Counted from the first letter of the stretch, positions 26,260 to 35,286 are shown. The stretch: DNA of 64,000 nt from Planomicrobium sp. Y74 (GCF_003668635.1 NZ_RCWH01000007.1:228659-292658); one strand, 5' to 3'. The notes: a model not told the origin generated them from the sequence alone. A program made the numbers and translations.

Positions 26260-26730
26260 TCAGGCTTCACTTGGCAGACCTCCATTTAGCTGCTGTTGCG
26301 CCATAAGTTCATGGAACATCGCTTCGTCCCGTGACTCGAGCGCGTAATCTATCATACGTTCAAAATTTTCCTGTTCCAAAAATTCGATTGCTTCCATCGC
26401 TTCTGATTTGGCTTGATCCGGAATTTCTGCGATGCCTGCGCTTTCGCCCTGCAGGATAGACTGCAGATGCATATGAATATCAGAGACCAGCAGCAGTTGA
26501 TACAGCGGCAGACGGATAAAGCGGTTTCCTTTTTGAAAAACGAATACTTCAGACAAATTCTCGACCTGGAATGTATTTGTATTGACTACAATTTCTTTCC
26601 CTTCAACTGGAATGAAATGAAATAATTCATCATCTTTCATAATTGAGAGGTACTGGTAGGCAAAGACGAATTTCACAAGATGATCTTCTTTCTTTGTATA
26701 GAACGGCTTCATCATTTTGACATGCAACAT
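26260..26730 (-). CDS. IDEAL-domain protein, function unknown
   Basis: 156 residues, soluble. The C-terminal third contains EFLEQENFERMIDYALESRDEAMFHEL (split: ENFERMIDYALES then RDEAMFHELM), which fits the short IDEAL domain found at the ends of several Bacillus proteins. The N-terminal part (KKEDHLVKFVFAYQYLSIM, then EIVVNTNTFQVENL) is beta-rich and not recognised. It might be a regulatory or adaptor protein; nothing adjacent narrows this down. The start codon is read from an ATG with a GAGGGGGG run before it. Confidence 0.6.
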   Translation of the reverse strand: MLHVKMMKPFYTKKEDHLVKFVFAYQYLSIMKDDELFHFIPVEGKEIVVNTNTFQVENLSEVFVFQKGNRFIRLPLYQLLLVSDIHMHLQSILQGESAGIAEIPDQAKSEAMEAIEFLEQENFERMIDYALESRDEAMFHELMAQQQLNGGLPSEA

Positions 26731-26810
26731 GACGGTTCCCCCCTCTCTGATTTTAGAATATTCTGTTTAGTTAATCATAACATATATTCCCCGTTTCGTA
26801 ACTAAAAAAA

Positions 26811-26831
26811 CACAAGAATTATCTTCTTGTG
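26811..26831 (-). terminator. Terminator overlapping the end of the 26819-27196 gene
   Basis: CACAAGAAG and TTCTTGTG pair on the minus strand and run into TTTTTTT. The TAA stop at 26819-26821 is in the loop. Confidence 0.8.
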
Positions 26832-27196
26832 CCCAATCTTTTTATCTCCGTTTTTTTGGCGGTTGCACAAAACTGTATTCTGTCTTTCTCCACTCTTACG
26901 AATAGCTGGGAAAGCAAATCAAACAGGAAGTCTTCAAACTCTTTATGGCCCGCTCCCCCTGGATTGAAGACAATTTTGTTCTCGTCGAAATCGAGTTGGA
27001 CCGTCGCCAATATGCCGTTGCATGCCTCGACATTGGTGAATGTATAGCAGCCTCCATCACTGGAAACCTGAAAACGGATCTTCTCGTAGCGTTTTTCAGC
27101 AGTCAATAAAAAAAGTTCCCATACCGCAATATCTTCCTGATTTAATACTCGCTGCAAATCAGGGATTCCTAATACATATACATTGTCCAAGGTCAT
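26819..27196 (-). CDS. Hypothetical protein, 125 residues
   Basis: Not recognised. The sequence is soluble and mixed alpha/beta, beginning MTLDNVYVLGIPDLQRVL and containing YEKIRFQVSSDGGCYTF and ATVQLDFDENKIVFNPGG, with a helical stretch EFEDFLFDLLSQLFVRV near the end. No signal peptide or membrane segment. A terminator overlaps its stop, and it is divergent from ywqB, so it is its own transcription unit. The coding frame looks real because it has a start with upstream GGAG-like bases and a matching terminator. Confidence 0.6.
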   Translation of the reverse strand: MTLDNVYVLGIPDLQRVLNQEDIAVWELFLLTAEKRYEKIRFQVSSDGGCYTFTNVEACNGILATVQLDFDENKIVFNPGGAGHKEFEDFLFDLLSQLFVRVEKDRIQFCATAKKTEIKRLGTRR

Positions 27197-27323
27197 GCTC
27201 CTGTCTAATTTTTATAGGTAATTCGGATTATACTTATTCCAGTATAATCTATCTGTCATCAAAAAAGAACTGTCCAAGAAAATATATTTACAATCCTGTT
27301 CTCCACGGATCTTTCCTTCTTCG

Positions 27324-27352
27324 TTTACGGGTTAGCCGTAAAATAGTATAAT
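27324..27352 (+). promoter_or_regulatory. Predicted sigma-A promoter of ywqB-ywqA
   Basis: TTTACG, 17 bp, TATAAT, with the -10 ending 31 bp before the likely start codon. Confidence 0.6.
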
Positions 27353-27383
27353 AGAAGGAAAGTTTTATTTTGGGGCGATGCAA

Positions 27384-28916
27384 ATGGCTACGGTTCAATC
27401 CCTGGCACAACAATACGAAGACACAATACACAATTATATGGCTGCTATCGAGAGATCCCTTTATCCCGCTCGTGCTGCGGATGAGGAAATGGTTCGAAAA
27501 GCAGTCTTTTTAGTGCGCCATGACGGGGTGCAAATCCAGTCATTCAATGAAGAAAGGCTTCTTCTCGAAGCAATCGTAAAAGATGCCCACTCTGTGAAAG
27601 TTGTACTGAATTTCGAAAAGCTGACGGCTGTCTGTGCATGTCCGCAGGATGAAATGTGCCGGCACCGGCTTGCAGTGATTTTCGCTTTGTATCAAAAAGT
27701 GGGTTCGCTGTCCCAGTGGGTAGCGGATTGGCGCGCACAGGAACAGGATCAGCTTTCCGCTATCGGCAATAAACGCTCGCCGCAGCAATGGAAAAAAGTG
27801 ATCCAGAGTGTCTGGCGGGATCCGATTCCGGATTACACGACGAGAAATTATTTTTATTATGAGCAGATGTATGAAGGGCGGCTGAAAAATGCCCTATCTT
27901 TCGTCCCGCTCGAACGCGAATGGAAAACGCTGTTCCGTGCTTATGCCCATTTCATTTCATTATCCGAAGTGTGGGGCACCTATATATCGGGTACCAACGA
28001 TGTCCACCATTCTTTCTTTAAAACCTGGTTTGAAGATGAACTCCATGATCTTCGCGACTTGCTTGATCAATTGCACGGCCAGCACCGGACATTCGAATCG
28101 GATGCTTTTTTTGACTACCTTCGGGACATGGTCCGTGACTTCGCTGCAATACGAGATGGTTCATCATCCCAGCGTTTTACGGTCTACCAATTATTCTGGA
28201 CAAACCTTTTTACCAATGACCGTTTACGCAGACAGGAACTTGCTGCTTTCCCACGGCCTGATGAACGGATTACCGGATTTTTCTCGATTTTATTGAAAGA
28301 GCCGGTAGAGCTGAAAAAAATTGCACCAAATGAAGCACATGACTGGATCCAGCTCGCTATCCTGGCTGAAGAAGAACGGAACAGCCAGGCACTGGAAGTA
28401 ATTTTGATGGCAGTCAAACCGTATGTCAAAACATTCCTGTTCGAAGGATTATATACGCAATACCGCCATCAGTATGTGCGTACACTCAGCCGCCTTTTTT
28501 CTTTGATCAACTTAAGTGAAAGGGACTGGGAGGACCTGTTCCGCCAGTTCGGACATTACGGCTTGCCAGCCTACTCCACTTATCTGATTGAAAAAGGTTT
28601 ATATAAGCAATGGGCAGAACTTCACCATATGCATAATTCCCCTTTGTACTTCGCCGAAGAATGTGGATTGAAGGAAGTGCAGGAAGCGGCACCCGATTAT
28701 GCACTGCCGCTATACCACCGTTATGCGATGGCCCACTTGGACGAACGCAGTCGAGCCAGCTATAAACAGGCCGTGCGCATTTGGAAAAAGATGAAGTCCG
28801 CTTGCAAGAAGAGCGATCAAATGGAATTTTGGAAATCCTATATGAAAGAAATCCGGACACAGAATAAACGTCTCCGTGCATTGCAGGAAGAGATTGAGAA
28901 AGGAAACCTGGTATGA
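27384..28916 (+). CDS. ywqB: SWIM zinc-finger protein, YwqB-like
   Basis: About 510 residues. The SWIM motif CACPQDEMCRHRLAVIFALY lies near residue 93-112, the Cys-x-Cys...Cys-x-His pattern of this zinc finger; the rest is helical without other motifs I recognise. I use the ATG at 27384 because GGGG lies 8 bases before it; an ATG at 27378 is also in frame. Its stop overlaps the start of the SNF2 helicase gene (ATGA), and the same pair occurs as ywqB/ywqA in B. subtilis. The pair probably forms a DNA- or chromatin-like remodelling complex, but its biological role is not established. Confidence 0.85.
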   Translation: MATVQSLAQQYEDTIHNYMAAIERSLYPARAADEEMVRKAVFLVRHDGVQIQSFNEERLLLEAIVKDAHSVKVVLNFEKLTAVCACPQDEMCRHRLAVIFALYQKVGSLSQWVADWRAQEQDQLSAIGNKRSPQQWKKVIQSVWRDPIPDYTTRNYFYYEQMYEGRLKNALSFVPLEREWKTLFRAYAHFISLSEVWGTYISGTNDVHHSFFKTWFEDELHDLRDLLDQLHGQHRTFESDAFFDYLRDMVRDFAAIRDGSSSQRFTVYQLFWTNLFTNDRLRRQELAAFPRPDERITGFFSILLKEPVELKKIAPNEAHDWIQLAILAEEERNSQALEVILMAVKPYVKTFLFEGLYTQYRHQYVRTLSRLFSLINLSERDWEDLFRQFGHYGLPAYSTYLIEKGLYKQWAELHHMHNSPLYFAEECGLKEVQEAAPDYALPLYHRYAMAHLDERSRASYKQAVRIWKKMKSACKKSDQMEFWKSYMKEIRTQNKRLRALQEEIEKGNLV

Positions 28917-31636
28917 CTCAATTCCAAACAGAAGGAAGCCGCATCTATTATTTAAAAGTCACCAAAGGAGACAGCTTCCGAATTCAGGCGATCAATGAAA
29001 CCGGAAATCGCATTCCTCCTGAGATTTGGACTCCTTTTTTGTATTTCATGGACAAGGACAGCTTTTTCGGCATGAAGTCGGAAATGGACGGGCTCGACCT
29101 CGTGCTGTCGCCAGCAGATTTTGTCAGGCTTTTTAAGGGAGATGGACATCATTATGTCACCTTCAAAGGCCAGACCGATGCAGATACTGCTTGGCTGCAA
29201 CTTGCTGAAAAAGTCTCGGATTCCTTGAACGATCCCGATTTGTGGGAGCACGTTTCCGTTGACGGCGAAGATATCATCATCGACAGCAAGTATGGTGACT
29301 CGGATATACAGGCATTCTTAAGCGATACCCTCAGCCAGCAATTGCGCCAAAAAGGCTTAACGACTGCCCAATTGCCTTATATCCAGCATTTTATCCAGCA
29401 AGCAGGATGGGACGGACTCGAAGCTGCGGATGATTATGTGATTGCTGTGCAATTGAGCGAACCGGACGAAACGCCGGAATGGTCATTCAAAGTGGTGCTC
29501 CGTTCAAAACGCGGCAGTGTTTACTGGACGCCTTCCAAACGGCGAATGGATGAGCCGCTTGAAAAGGTGCTGCCGGAAAAATGGCGCAGCCGCCATGCTG
29601 AAATAGCAGAAAAGCAGGCTCTGATATTAAGCCTTTGCCCTTCGGTTGACGGTTTTGATGAAACGAAGCTCTATCATGCGGAATGGACGGACGCGGAAGT
29701 CCTTCAATTCCTGCGCAGCGATACGGAAATCCTGCAGGCTTTCGGCATCGAAGTTTCGATACCTTCCTGGCTTCAGGCTGTTCAGGAATCGAAGGTGCGC
29801 GTAAAAGCCAATGTCCATTCCCCTGCCAAAAAAGCATCAGTGGTCGGGCTTGATCAGATCATCCGCTTTGATTGGCAGTTCTCGCTGAATGGCCATGAAC
29901 TCAGCATGCAGGATTTCGAAAGGCTCGTTACCGAGAACAAGGAATTTATTCGCATAGGAAACGAATGGGTTCGGGTAGATTCAAACCTTCTGATGCAGCT
30001 TCGGAAGATGATTGAAGAAGCTGAGGATGCCGATTGGACGATAAAAGATATGCTGTTCCAGAACGTGCCGGAAATCATGCTCGAAGAAGCCGCTGAAGAA
30101 GACGATCCGCTCGTCGAGTACAATCTCAATAAATCGTTGAAAGTCTTATTGGATAAACTGCTCGATAAACGGGATCTGCCTCCTACTGCGATTCCAGAAA
30201 ATCTGAACACCGATCTCCGTCCATATCAAAAAACAGGCTTTGACTACCTTGTGTTTATGCGCGAAGAAGGTTTCGGGCTTTGCCTGGCGGATGATATGGG
30301 GCTTGGCAAAACTGTCCAGCTGATTGCATACCTGCTTCATGTGCACTCGGAAAAACAGGCGCAGCCTTCGCTGATCGTTTGTCCGACTTCTGTGCTTGGC
30401 AACTGGCAAAAAGAACTTGAACGCTTTGCGCCGGATTTGAAAGTTTATATGCATTACGGTCCGGTCCGTCCGAAAGCTGAGGAATTCACTCAATTCCTCG
30501 AAGCAGAACAGCCAGACGTTGTATTGTCCACATACGGCATCGCTTCGTCCGACGCTGAAGAGATGCAGGACATTCCTTGGACCAGCATTACACTCGATGA
30601 AGCACAGAATATCAAAAATATGTATACCAAGCAGTCGCGTACAATACGCCGCTTTAAAGGGCAGCATCATATTGCGCTGACCGGCACACCGATTGAAAAC
30701 CGCCTTTCTGAGCTGTGGTCGATATTCGATTTCATCAATAAAGGTTATTTATACCGCATTAAACAATTCCAAGAAACTTTCATGATTCCGATCGAACGCG
30801 ATGATTCAGAAGAAGCGAAGGAAAAATTGCGTCAGCGCATCCAGCCATTCCTGTTGCGCCGTACGAAAAAAGACCCTGAACTTCAGTTGAACCTGCCTGA
30901 AAAACAGGAGCAGCTTGAATATTGCCCATTGACTCCGGAACAGGCCGCTCTCTATGAGGGACTGGTACAGGACACTGTTGAAAAAATGGAAACCTTGACC
31001 GGCTTCGAGAAAAAAGGGCTGGTATTGAAAATGCTCAGCAAGCTGAAGCAATTGTGCAACCATCCTGCTTTGTATCTGAAGGAGCCTTATACATCGGCAG
31101 AAGAAATTCTGCCCCGCTCCCAGAAGCTAGAGCGGATTGTGACACTTGCCGGTGAAATTGCAGAACGCGGCGAACAATGCCTGATTTTCACGCAATATAT
31201 CGGTATGGGCCACTTGCTGCAGCAAGCGATCAACGAATTATATGGACATGAAGTGCCATTCCTTACCGGCAGCATGCCGAAAAACCAGCGGGATTCATTG
31301 GTGAATGCTTTCCAGCAAGGCAAATTCCCGATCTTTATCCTTTCATTGAAAGCCGGCGGAACTGGATTAAACCTCACTGCTGCCACACATGTGCTGCACG
31401 CAGACAGATGGTGGAATCCAGCTGTTGAAAACCAAGCGACGGACCGTGCCTACCGTATTGGGCAGACGCAATTTGTCCATGTCCATAAATTTGTGACCAT
31501 CGGCACCATCGAAGAGAAAATCGATTCCCTGCTGACCCAGAAACAAACAATGTCAGAACAGTTTATCCAGTCAAGCCAGTGGATGACAGAGCTATCCGAT
31601 AATGAGCTGAAGGAATTGTTCTCTTATAATCTGTAA
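28913..31636 (+). CDS. ywqA: SNF2-family helicase/ATPase, YwqA-like
   Basis: 907 residues. The N-terminal 420 residues are the bacterial SNF2-specific region; the ATPase core has LADDMGLGKTVQ (Walker A, about 457-468), LDEAQ (motif II, about 559-563), SALTGTPIEN-like motif III and, in the C-terminal helicase domain, LSLKAGGTGLNL and AYRIGQTQ (about 845-852). The protein would translocate on double-stranded DNA using ATP. It is coupled to ywqB by a 4-bp overlap and followed by a very strong terminator. In several bacteria related proteins occur in phage-defence islands, but nothing else here suggests such an island. Confidence 0.92.
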   Translation: MTQFQTEGSRIYYLKVTKGDSFRIQAINETGNRIPPEIWTPFLYFMDKDSFFGMKSEMDGLDLVLSPADFVRLFKGDGHHYVTFKGQTDADTAWLQLAEKVSDSLNDPDLWEHVSVDGEDIIIDSKYGDSDIQAFLSDTLSQQLRQKGLTTAQLPYIQHFIQQAGWDGLEAADDYVIAVQLSEPDETPEWSFKVVLRSKRGSVYWTPSKRRMDEPLEKVLPEKWRSRHAEIAEKQALILSLCPSVDGFDETKLYHAEWTDAEVLQFLRSDTEILQAFGIEVSIPSWLQAVQESKVRVKANVHSPAKKASVVGLDQIIRFDWQFSLNGHELSMQDFERLVTENKEFIRIGNEWVRVDSNLLMQLRKMIEEAEDADWTIKDMLFQNVPEIMLEEAAEEDDPLVEYNLNKSLKVLLDKLLDKRDLPPTAIPENLNTDLRPYQKTGFDYLVFMREEGFGLCLADDMGLGKTVQLIAYLLHVHSEKQAQPSLIVCPTSVLGNWQKELERFAPDLKVYMHYGPVRPKAEEFTQFLEAEQPDVVLSTYGIASSDAEEMQDIPWTSITLDEAQNIKNMYTKQSRTIRRFKGQHHIALTGTPIENRLSELWSIFDFINKGYLYRIKQFQETFMIPIERDDSEEAKEKLRQRIQPFLLRRTKKDPELQLNLPEKQEQLEYCPLTPEQAALYEGLVQDTVEKMETLTGFEKKGLVLKMLSKLKQLCNHPALYLKEPYTSAEEILPRSQKLERIVTLAGEIAERGEQCLIFTQYIGMGHLLQQAINELYGHEVPFLTGSMPKNQRDSLVNAFQQGKFPIFILSLKAGGTGLNLTAATHVLHADRWWNPAVENQATDRAYRIGQTQFVHVHKFVTIGTIEEKIDSLLTQKQTMSEQFIQSSQWMTELSDNELKELFSYNL

Positions 31637-31640
31637 AATA

Positions 31641-31670
31641 AGCATGGCCGGGTCCCCACCCGGCCATGCT
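31641..31670 (+). terminator. Terminator of ywqB-ywqA
   Basis: A 13-bp perfect stem (AGCATGGCCGGGT with ACCCGGCCATGCT), loop CCCC, followed by CCCCTTTTCT. Confidence 0.85.
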
Positions 31671-31704
31671 CCCCTTTTCTGATGAGTGAATGAAACCAAC
31701 CGCC

Positions 31705-31848
31705 TCAAACTTTCGTAGCGGAACGGAAATGCTCCTTCAGTTCACTTAGCTCCCGTTCCGCCTCTGCCAATCGTCTATGAAGCAAGGCTGTCAGGCGGAT
31801 CAGCTGCTCCATATGCACTTCCAATTGCTGTTGTATGTCTTTCGGCAT
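31705..31848 (-). CDS. Small coiled-coil protein, 47 residues, not recognised
   Basis: An ATG at 31848 is preceded by a perfect AGGAGG at 9 bases. The 47-residue product starts MPKDIQQQLEVHMEQLIRL and is almost wholly amphipathic helix with heptad leucines and charged pairs (RLAEAERELSELKEHF), so a small dimeric coiled coil is likely. It lies between ywqA (convergent) and ssb (same strand, 84 bp upstream) and falls below usual ORF length limits. Function unknown. Confidence 0.7.
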   Translation of the reverse strand: MPKDIQQQLEVHMEQLIRLTALLHRRLAEAERELSELKEHFRSATKV

Positions 31849-31932
31849 GACTAAGTGCCTCCTATTTTCAAATTTTATCCCGTATTAATGGTCAGCGGGG
31901 AAAAGCAAACTCCCACTGATTGAAGATTCTCT

Positions 31933-32343
31933 TTATGCGTTAATTGGTTCCGCTTCCGGTACCGGGAAATCAAAATCTGCTTCAGATTCTGGTTCCTTCT
32001 GTACTGGGGCGGTTTCTTCTTGCGCTTTTCTTCTGTCGAGAAATCGTACCTGGTCGCCAAGAACTTCCGTCACATAGACGCGTGTTCCGTCTTCCCTGTC
32101 ATAATGGCGCGACTGAAGACGCCCGGATATCGCTACAAGAGAACCTTTAACACAGAATTTCGCAACGTTAACTGCCGGTCTTCCCCAGGTGGAACAGAGT
32201 ACAAAATCGCTTTCGATTTCCCCTTTTTGGTTTTTATAGTTTCTGGAAACGGCTACGATGAACGTTGTATGTACACGTCCTTCGCTTAATGTCCGAGACG
32301 ATGGATCTTTTGTCAGCCTTCCTACCAGTCCGACTTGATTCAT
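31933..32343 (-). CDS. ssbB: Single-stranded DNA-binding protein (SsbB-type)
   Basis: 136 residues with the OB fold: MNQVGLVGRLTKDP, TTFIVAVSRNYKNQKGEIESDF, VKGSLVAISGRLQSRHYD and TEVLGDQVRFLDRR. The tail is acidic but ends EAEPINA and lacks the DDDIPF-like tip with which SsbA recruits partner proteins, so it is probably the secondary SSB, which in B. subtilis is linked to natural transformation. AAGGGAGG precedes the ATG. It is divergent from ywpF, as ssbB and ywpF neighbour each other in B. subtilis. Confidence 0.85.
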   Translation of the reverse strand: MNQVGLVGRLTKDPSSRTLSEGRVHTTFIVAVSRNYKNQKGEIESDFVLCSTWGRPAVNVAKFCVKGSLVAISGRLQSRHYDREDGTRVYVTEVLGDQVRFLDRRKAQEETAPVQKEPESEADFDFPVPEAEPINA

Positions 32344-32585
32344 ATTTTTTCACCTCCCTTCCGTAAAGCCAGCATACTAAATAAACTGAATTTTAAGCAA
32401 AAGGCGAAAAATAGGATTTGCCAAGTTTTTGGCAGGCCATATTTCATTTTTCCAATACCAATAAAAATAAATTTTTTCTCTAATCCTTGCACAGATTGCC
32501 TTTTACATTCATGGATAGACCCTGGCAAAAAAGAATTTTCGAAGATTCAAGATGTTTTCTTCATTGGCGTGAAATTTCATGGCTA

Positions 32586-32594
32586 TGCTATACT
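32586..32594 (+). promoter_or_regulatory. Extended -10 promoter element of ywpF
   Basis: TGCTATACT, an extended -10 (TGn plus TATACT), 32 bp upstream of the ywpF start. The 282-bp divergent gap 32344-32625 otherwise shows only AT-rich sequence. Confidence 0.5.
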
Positions 32595-32625
32595 TGGAAA
32601 AAAGATCGATTTAGGGGGTAGACGG

Positions 32626-33063
32626 ATGAAGACCTTTAAAATGCTGTCAATAGGCCTTGTTGAAGAAGAAAGCATCATTAACTTCCCTCTGGAGGATGGC
32701 ATCATTATCAACCAGGAGAACAGCTATCGGTCCTGGGTGCTAGAAATGCTGATGGATTTATCTCATGAGGAACGTTTCAAGCAGATGATGGATTCTGGTA
32801 AAATCTATGATGTAAAAGTAGTTATCTCTTATCCCGAGAATGAGCCGGCAACTTTTGAAGTAGGAATTTATGGAGTTAAGAAAATCGGAGACCATATTTC
32901 TGTGCTGATGAAGGGGACACTGAAACGGGCACGCCGAAAATATGCCGAAACTCTGCTATCGGAACTGCTTGAAGATGGCCTGGAAGGCGAGCAATTGCTG
33001 ACACGGTTTGAAAGCGATATGCGTTCGCGACCGGTGCTGCGAAAAGATGAAGCAAAACAGTAA
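32626..33063 (+). CDS. ywpF: YwpF-like protein
   Basis: 145 residues from the ATG at 32626, which GGGGGT precedes; a longer open frame upstream starts before the promoter and is ignored. Sequence begins MKTFKMLSIGLVEEES and is soluble, with INFPLEDGIIINQENSYRSW and a basic C-terminal region KRARRKYAETLLSELLEDGL. The family is conserved next to ssbB and fabZ in Bacilli; its role is unknown. It converges on fabZ with a shared terminator. Confidence 0.78.
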   Translation: MKTFKMLSIGLVEEESIINFPLEDGIIINQENSYRSWVLEMLMDLSHEERFKQMMDSGKIYDVKVVISYPENEPATFEVGIYGVKKIGDHISVLMKGTLKRARRKYAETLLSELLEDGLEGEQLLTRFESDMRSRPVLRKDEAKQ

Positions 33064-33076
33064 TATTTTGAACAGT

Positions 33077-33115
33077 AAAAAACAGTGCAGACGATTAATG
33101 TCTGCACTGTTTTTT
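33077..33115. terminator. Bidirectional terminator between ywpF and fabZ
   Basis: AAAAAACAGTGCAGAC and GTCTGCACTGTTTTTT form a 16-bp perfect stem with A and T runs on each side, serving both converging genes. Confidence 0.92.
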
Positions 33116-33122
33116 CAATTCG

Positions 33123-33560
33123 TTATTTCTCAGCAACCGGTCCAAGTGCAAAAAGGATATCACATTCGCAGGCGATTTCACCGTCTACAGTAGCGATTCC
33201 ATGTCCTTTGCCCATCGGTCCTCTTAGTTTCGTCAATTCCACTTCGAGACGCAATTGGTCTCCTGGAACAACCTGCCGTTTAAAGCGGCAATTATCTATG
33301 CCTGTGAAAAAAGCGAGCCGGCCTTCGTTGCCTTCCATCTTCAGTACGGCAGTTGCTCCGACCTGAGCCAATGCTTCAACGATCAAGACGCCTGGCATAA
33401 CCGGGTATCCTGGAAAATGGCCGTTGAAAAATTCTTCATTGGCAGACACATTTTTCAGGCCTACCGCTCTTTTGCCGGCTTCGAGCTCCAGCATCCGATC
33501 CACCATCAAAAATGGATAACGGTGCGGTAATATCGCTTTAATCTGTTCAGTCGTCAACAT
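33123..33560 (-). CDS. fabZ: 3-hydroxyacyl-ACP dehydratase FabZ
   Basis: 145 residues from the ATG at 33560 (AAGGGG at 8 bases). Hot-dog fold with the catalytic His in [18 protein letters not shown] (His about 48) and Glu about 62 in that helix, and [12 protein letters not shown] near the start. It removes water from 3-hydroxyacyl-ACP in fatty acid elongation in the cytosol. It follows the small EpuA-like gene and shares a terminator with ywpF. Same neighbourhood as ywpB (fabZ) in B. subtilis. Confidence 0.95.
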   Translation of the reverse strand: MLTTEQIKAILPHRYPFLMVDRMLELEAGKRAVGLKNVSANEEFFNGHFPGYPVMPGVLIVEALAQVGATAVLKMEGNEGRLAFFTGIDNCRFKRQVVPGDQLRLEVELTKLRGPMGKGHGIATVDGEIACECDILFALGPVAEK

Positions 33561-33604
33561 GAGTCCAACCCCTTTTGTAAAATGAATGAAAAATACAGCG
33601 CCCG

Positions 33605-33895
33605 TTATTTCTTGCCGCTCATTATATCGATAATGTGCTGCCAGGTCTCCCATTTAAGCGCATCTTTCGGCTGTCCGTCACCAAGCACTCCATAACCGAC
33701 CATCGCTCCAAGTGCAGCTGCAATGACGATTAATACAAGCACCAGGATGATGCGAAGCCAGATGGGAAATAATCGGATTTGGACCCACCAGGTTTTTTTC
33801 CCCTGCTGGTCACCGGCTGCTTCTTCATTTTTATGTTCTTTTCTTTTGGAAACTTTTTTAGTTGGCTCAGCCATTTCAGTCGTCAACCTTTCCAC
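33605..33895 (-). CDS. EpuA/'DNA-directed RNA polymerase subunit beta' family small membrane protein
   Basis: 96 residues from a GTG at 33895 with GGGAG 9 bases upstream; an ATG at 33874 is the alternative. A charged N-terminus ([13 protein letters not shown]) precedes [20 protein letters not shown], the family signature, one membrane helix (about 52-75) and GYGVLGDG. The family is often misleadingly labelled as an RNA polymerase subunit; it is a short membrane protein of unknown role found after mbl and before fabZ in many Firmicutes. Confidence 0.72.
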   Translation of the reverse strand: MERLTTEMAEPTKKVSKRKEHKNEEAAGDQQGKKTWWVQIRLFPIWLRIILVLVLIVIAAALGAMVGYGVLGDGQPKDALKWETWQHIIDIMSGKK

Positions 33896-34037
33896 TGATG
33901 CACACTCCCATTCTATTATGTAAGAGCAATTCACATCCACAGTTCTATTGCGATTCCGCGCAAGCACGATTTCACTATGTTGCTATTATACTAAAAAAAT
34001 GCGGTTGCTGTACATACTTAAAAAAATGGTGAGGATT

Positions 34038-35030
34038 TTATTTGGATTTACGTGATAGGCTGTCCAACATCTTGCCTGTGCCGATTGCAACACAGTTCAT
34101 CGGATCTTCAGAAATGAATACTGGAACTTTCAATTCTTCCGCAAGCAATTGTTCGATGCCATGCAGCAAGGCCCCGCCGCCAGTCAGTATAACCCCCCGA
34201 TCGATTATATCAGCTGAAAGTTCAGGAGGCGTCTTCTCCAAAACATTTTTGGCTGAGGCTACTATCAGATTTACTGATTCGCGAAGCGCCAATTCGATTT
34301 CTTCTGAATGGATAGTTATGATACGCGGAAGGCCGGACACCATATCTCGTCCACGGATTTCCATCTCATCTTTACGGCTGCCTTTGAAGGCAGTTCCTAT
34401 TTCCATTTTAATATTTTCTGCTGTGCGTTCACCAATCAGTAATTTATAATGCTTTTTAATGTACTGAAGAATATCGTTATCAAATACATCTCCTGCTATT
34501 TTAATGGATTCACTGGTAACAATGTCACCCATCGACAGCACGGCAACGTCAGTAGTTCCTCCTCCAATATCAACCACCATATTGCCTGTCGGCTGGTAAA
34601 TATCCATCCCAGCTCCAATAGCAGCTACTTTAGGTTCTTCTTCAAGATAAACTTTCTTCCCTCCGGACTTTTCAGCAGCTTCCCTGATTGCTTTTTGTTC
34701 GACACTTGTCACATTGGTCGGACAGCAAATAAGGATGCGCGGCTTGTTCATGAAGCCTCTGACTTTTAAACGGTCGATGAAATACTTCAACATGATTTCA
34801 GTGACATCAAAATCAGCGATAACGCCATCTTTTAGCGGTCTTACAGCTATTATATGTGCCGGTGTACGGCCAATCATTTTTCTCGCTTCTTCTCCTACAG
34901 CGATTACCTGATTAGTTTTCCGGTCCATTGCGACGACCGAAGGTTCATTCAATATAACCCCTTTGCCTTTAACGTAAATCAGAACATTTGCTGTTCCTAA
35001 GTCAATTCCTATATCTCTTGAAAACAACAT
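34038..35030 (-). CDS. mbl: Rod shape-determining actin homologue Mbl
   Basis: 330 residues from the ATG at 35030 (GGGG at 8 bases); the longer frame to 35108 lacks support. It begins MLFSRDIGIDLGTANVLIY and shows the actin-type phosphate and adenosine motifs VVDIGGGTTDVAVLS and ILTGGGALL. MreB-family filaments guide the cell-wall synthesis machinery along the membrane. The place next to murAA and fabZ identifies it as Mbl rather than MreB or MreBH. In B. subtilis spoIIID lies upstream and flhO/flhP downstream; neither is present here. Confidence 0.88.
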   Translation of the reverse strand: MLFSRDIGIDLGTANVLIYVKGKGVILNEPSVVAMDRKTNQVIAVGEEARKMIGRTPAHIIAVRPLKDGVIADFDVTEIMLKYFIDRLKVRGFMNKPRILICCPTNVTSVEQKAIREAAEKSGGKKVYLEEEPKVAAIGAGMDIYQPTGNMVVDIGGGTTDVAVLSMGDIVTSESIKIAGDVFDNDILQYIKKHYKLLIGERTAENIKMEIGTAFKGSRKDEMEIRGRDMVSGLPRIITIHSEEIELALRESVNLIVASAKNVLEKTPPELSADIIDRGVILTGGGALLHGIEQLLAEELKVPVFISEDPMNCVAIGTGKMLDSLSRKSK

Positions 35031-35225
35031 TCCTGCTACCCCTTCCGGTAATGGTACTTCTATTATGTATCTCTCTATAAAGACGCTCCTAACTGAATAT
35101 TTTAACACAAAGATTCAGGGCGCTGCATAACAATTTGGAAGAATATATGTTATTTTAAGAAAACTTCATTTTTATTTAATAATATGTCTTAATAGAAGTA
35201 TTTTTAGCCTTTCTTATTCATTCCC

Positions 35226-35239
35226 ATTCCCCGGGAAAT
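35226..35239. promoter_or_regulatory. Palindrome ATTCCCCGGGAAAT (variant copy)
   Basis: Differs by one base from the perfect ATTTCCCGGGAAAT at 1577 and 36891. It lies 18 bp beyond the murAA terminator and 196 bp before the mbl start. The gap 35031-35303 also contains that terminator and AT-rich promoter-like DNA. Confidence 0.35.
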
Positions 35240-35256
35240 ATCTTTAGGTCAATTAA

Positions 35257-35286
35257 AAACCCGGAAGCAAGTTTGCTTCCGGGTTT
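35257..35286 (-). terminator. Terminator of murAA
   Basis: AAACCCGGAAGCAA and TTGCTTCCGGGTTT pair with a 2-base centre, followed by TTTAATTG on the minus strand. Confidence 0.85.

Noticed and set aside
27378..31636. SNF2-SWIM pair as a phage-defence island
   Set aside because: Both genes match the common ywqB/ywqA pair, and no nuclease, methylase or other defence gene is adjacent.
32335..32625. N-terminal extension of YwpF from 32335
   Set aside because: The extension precedes the promoter and lacks a ribosome site; GGGGGT supports the ATG at 32626.
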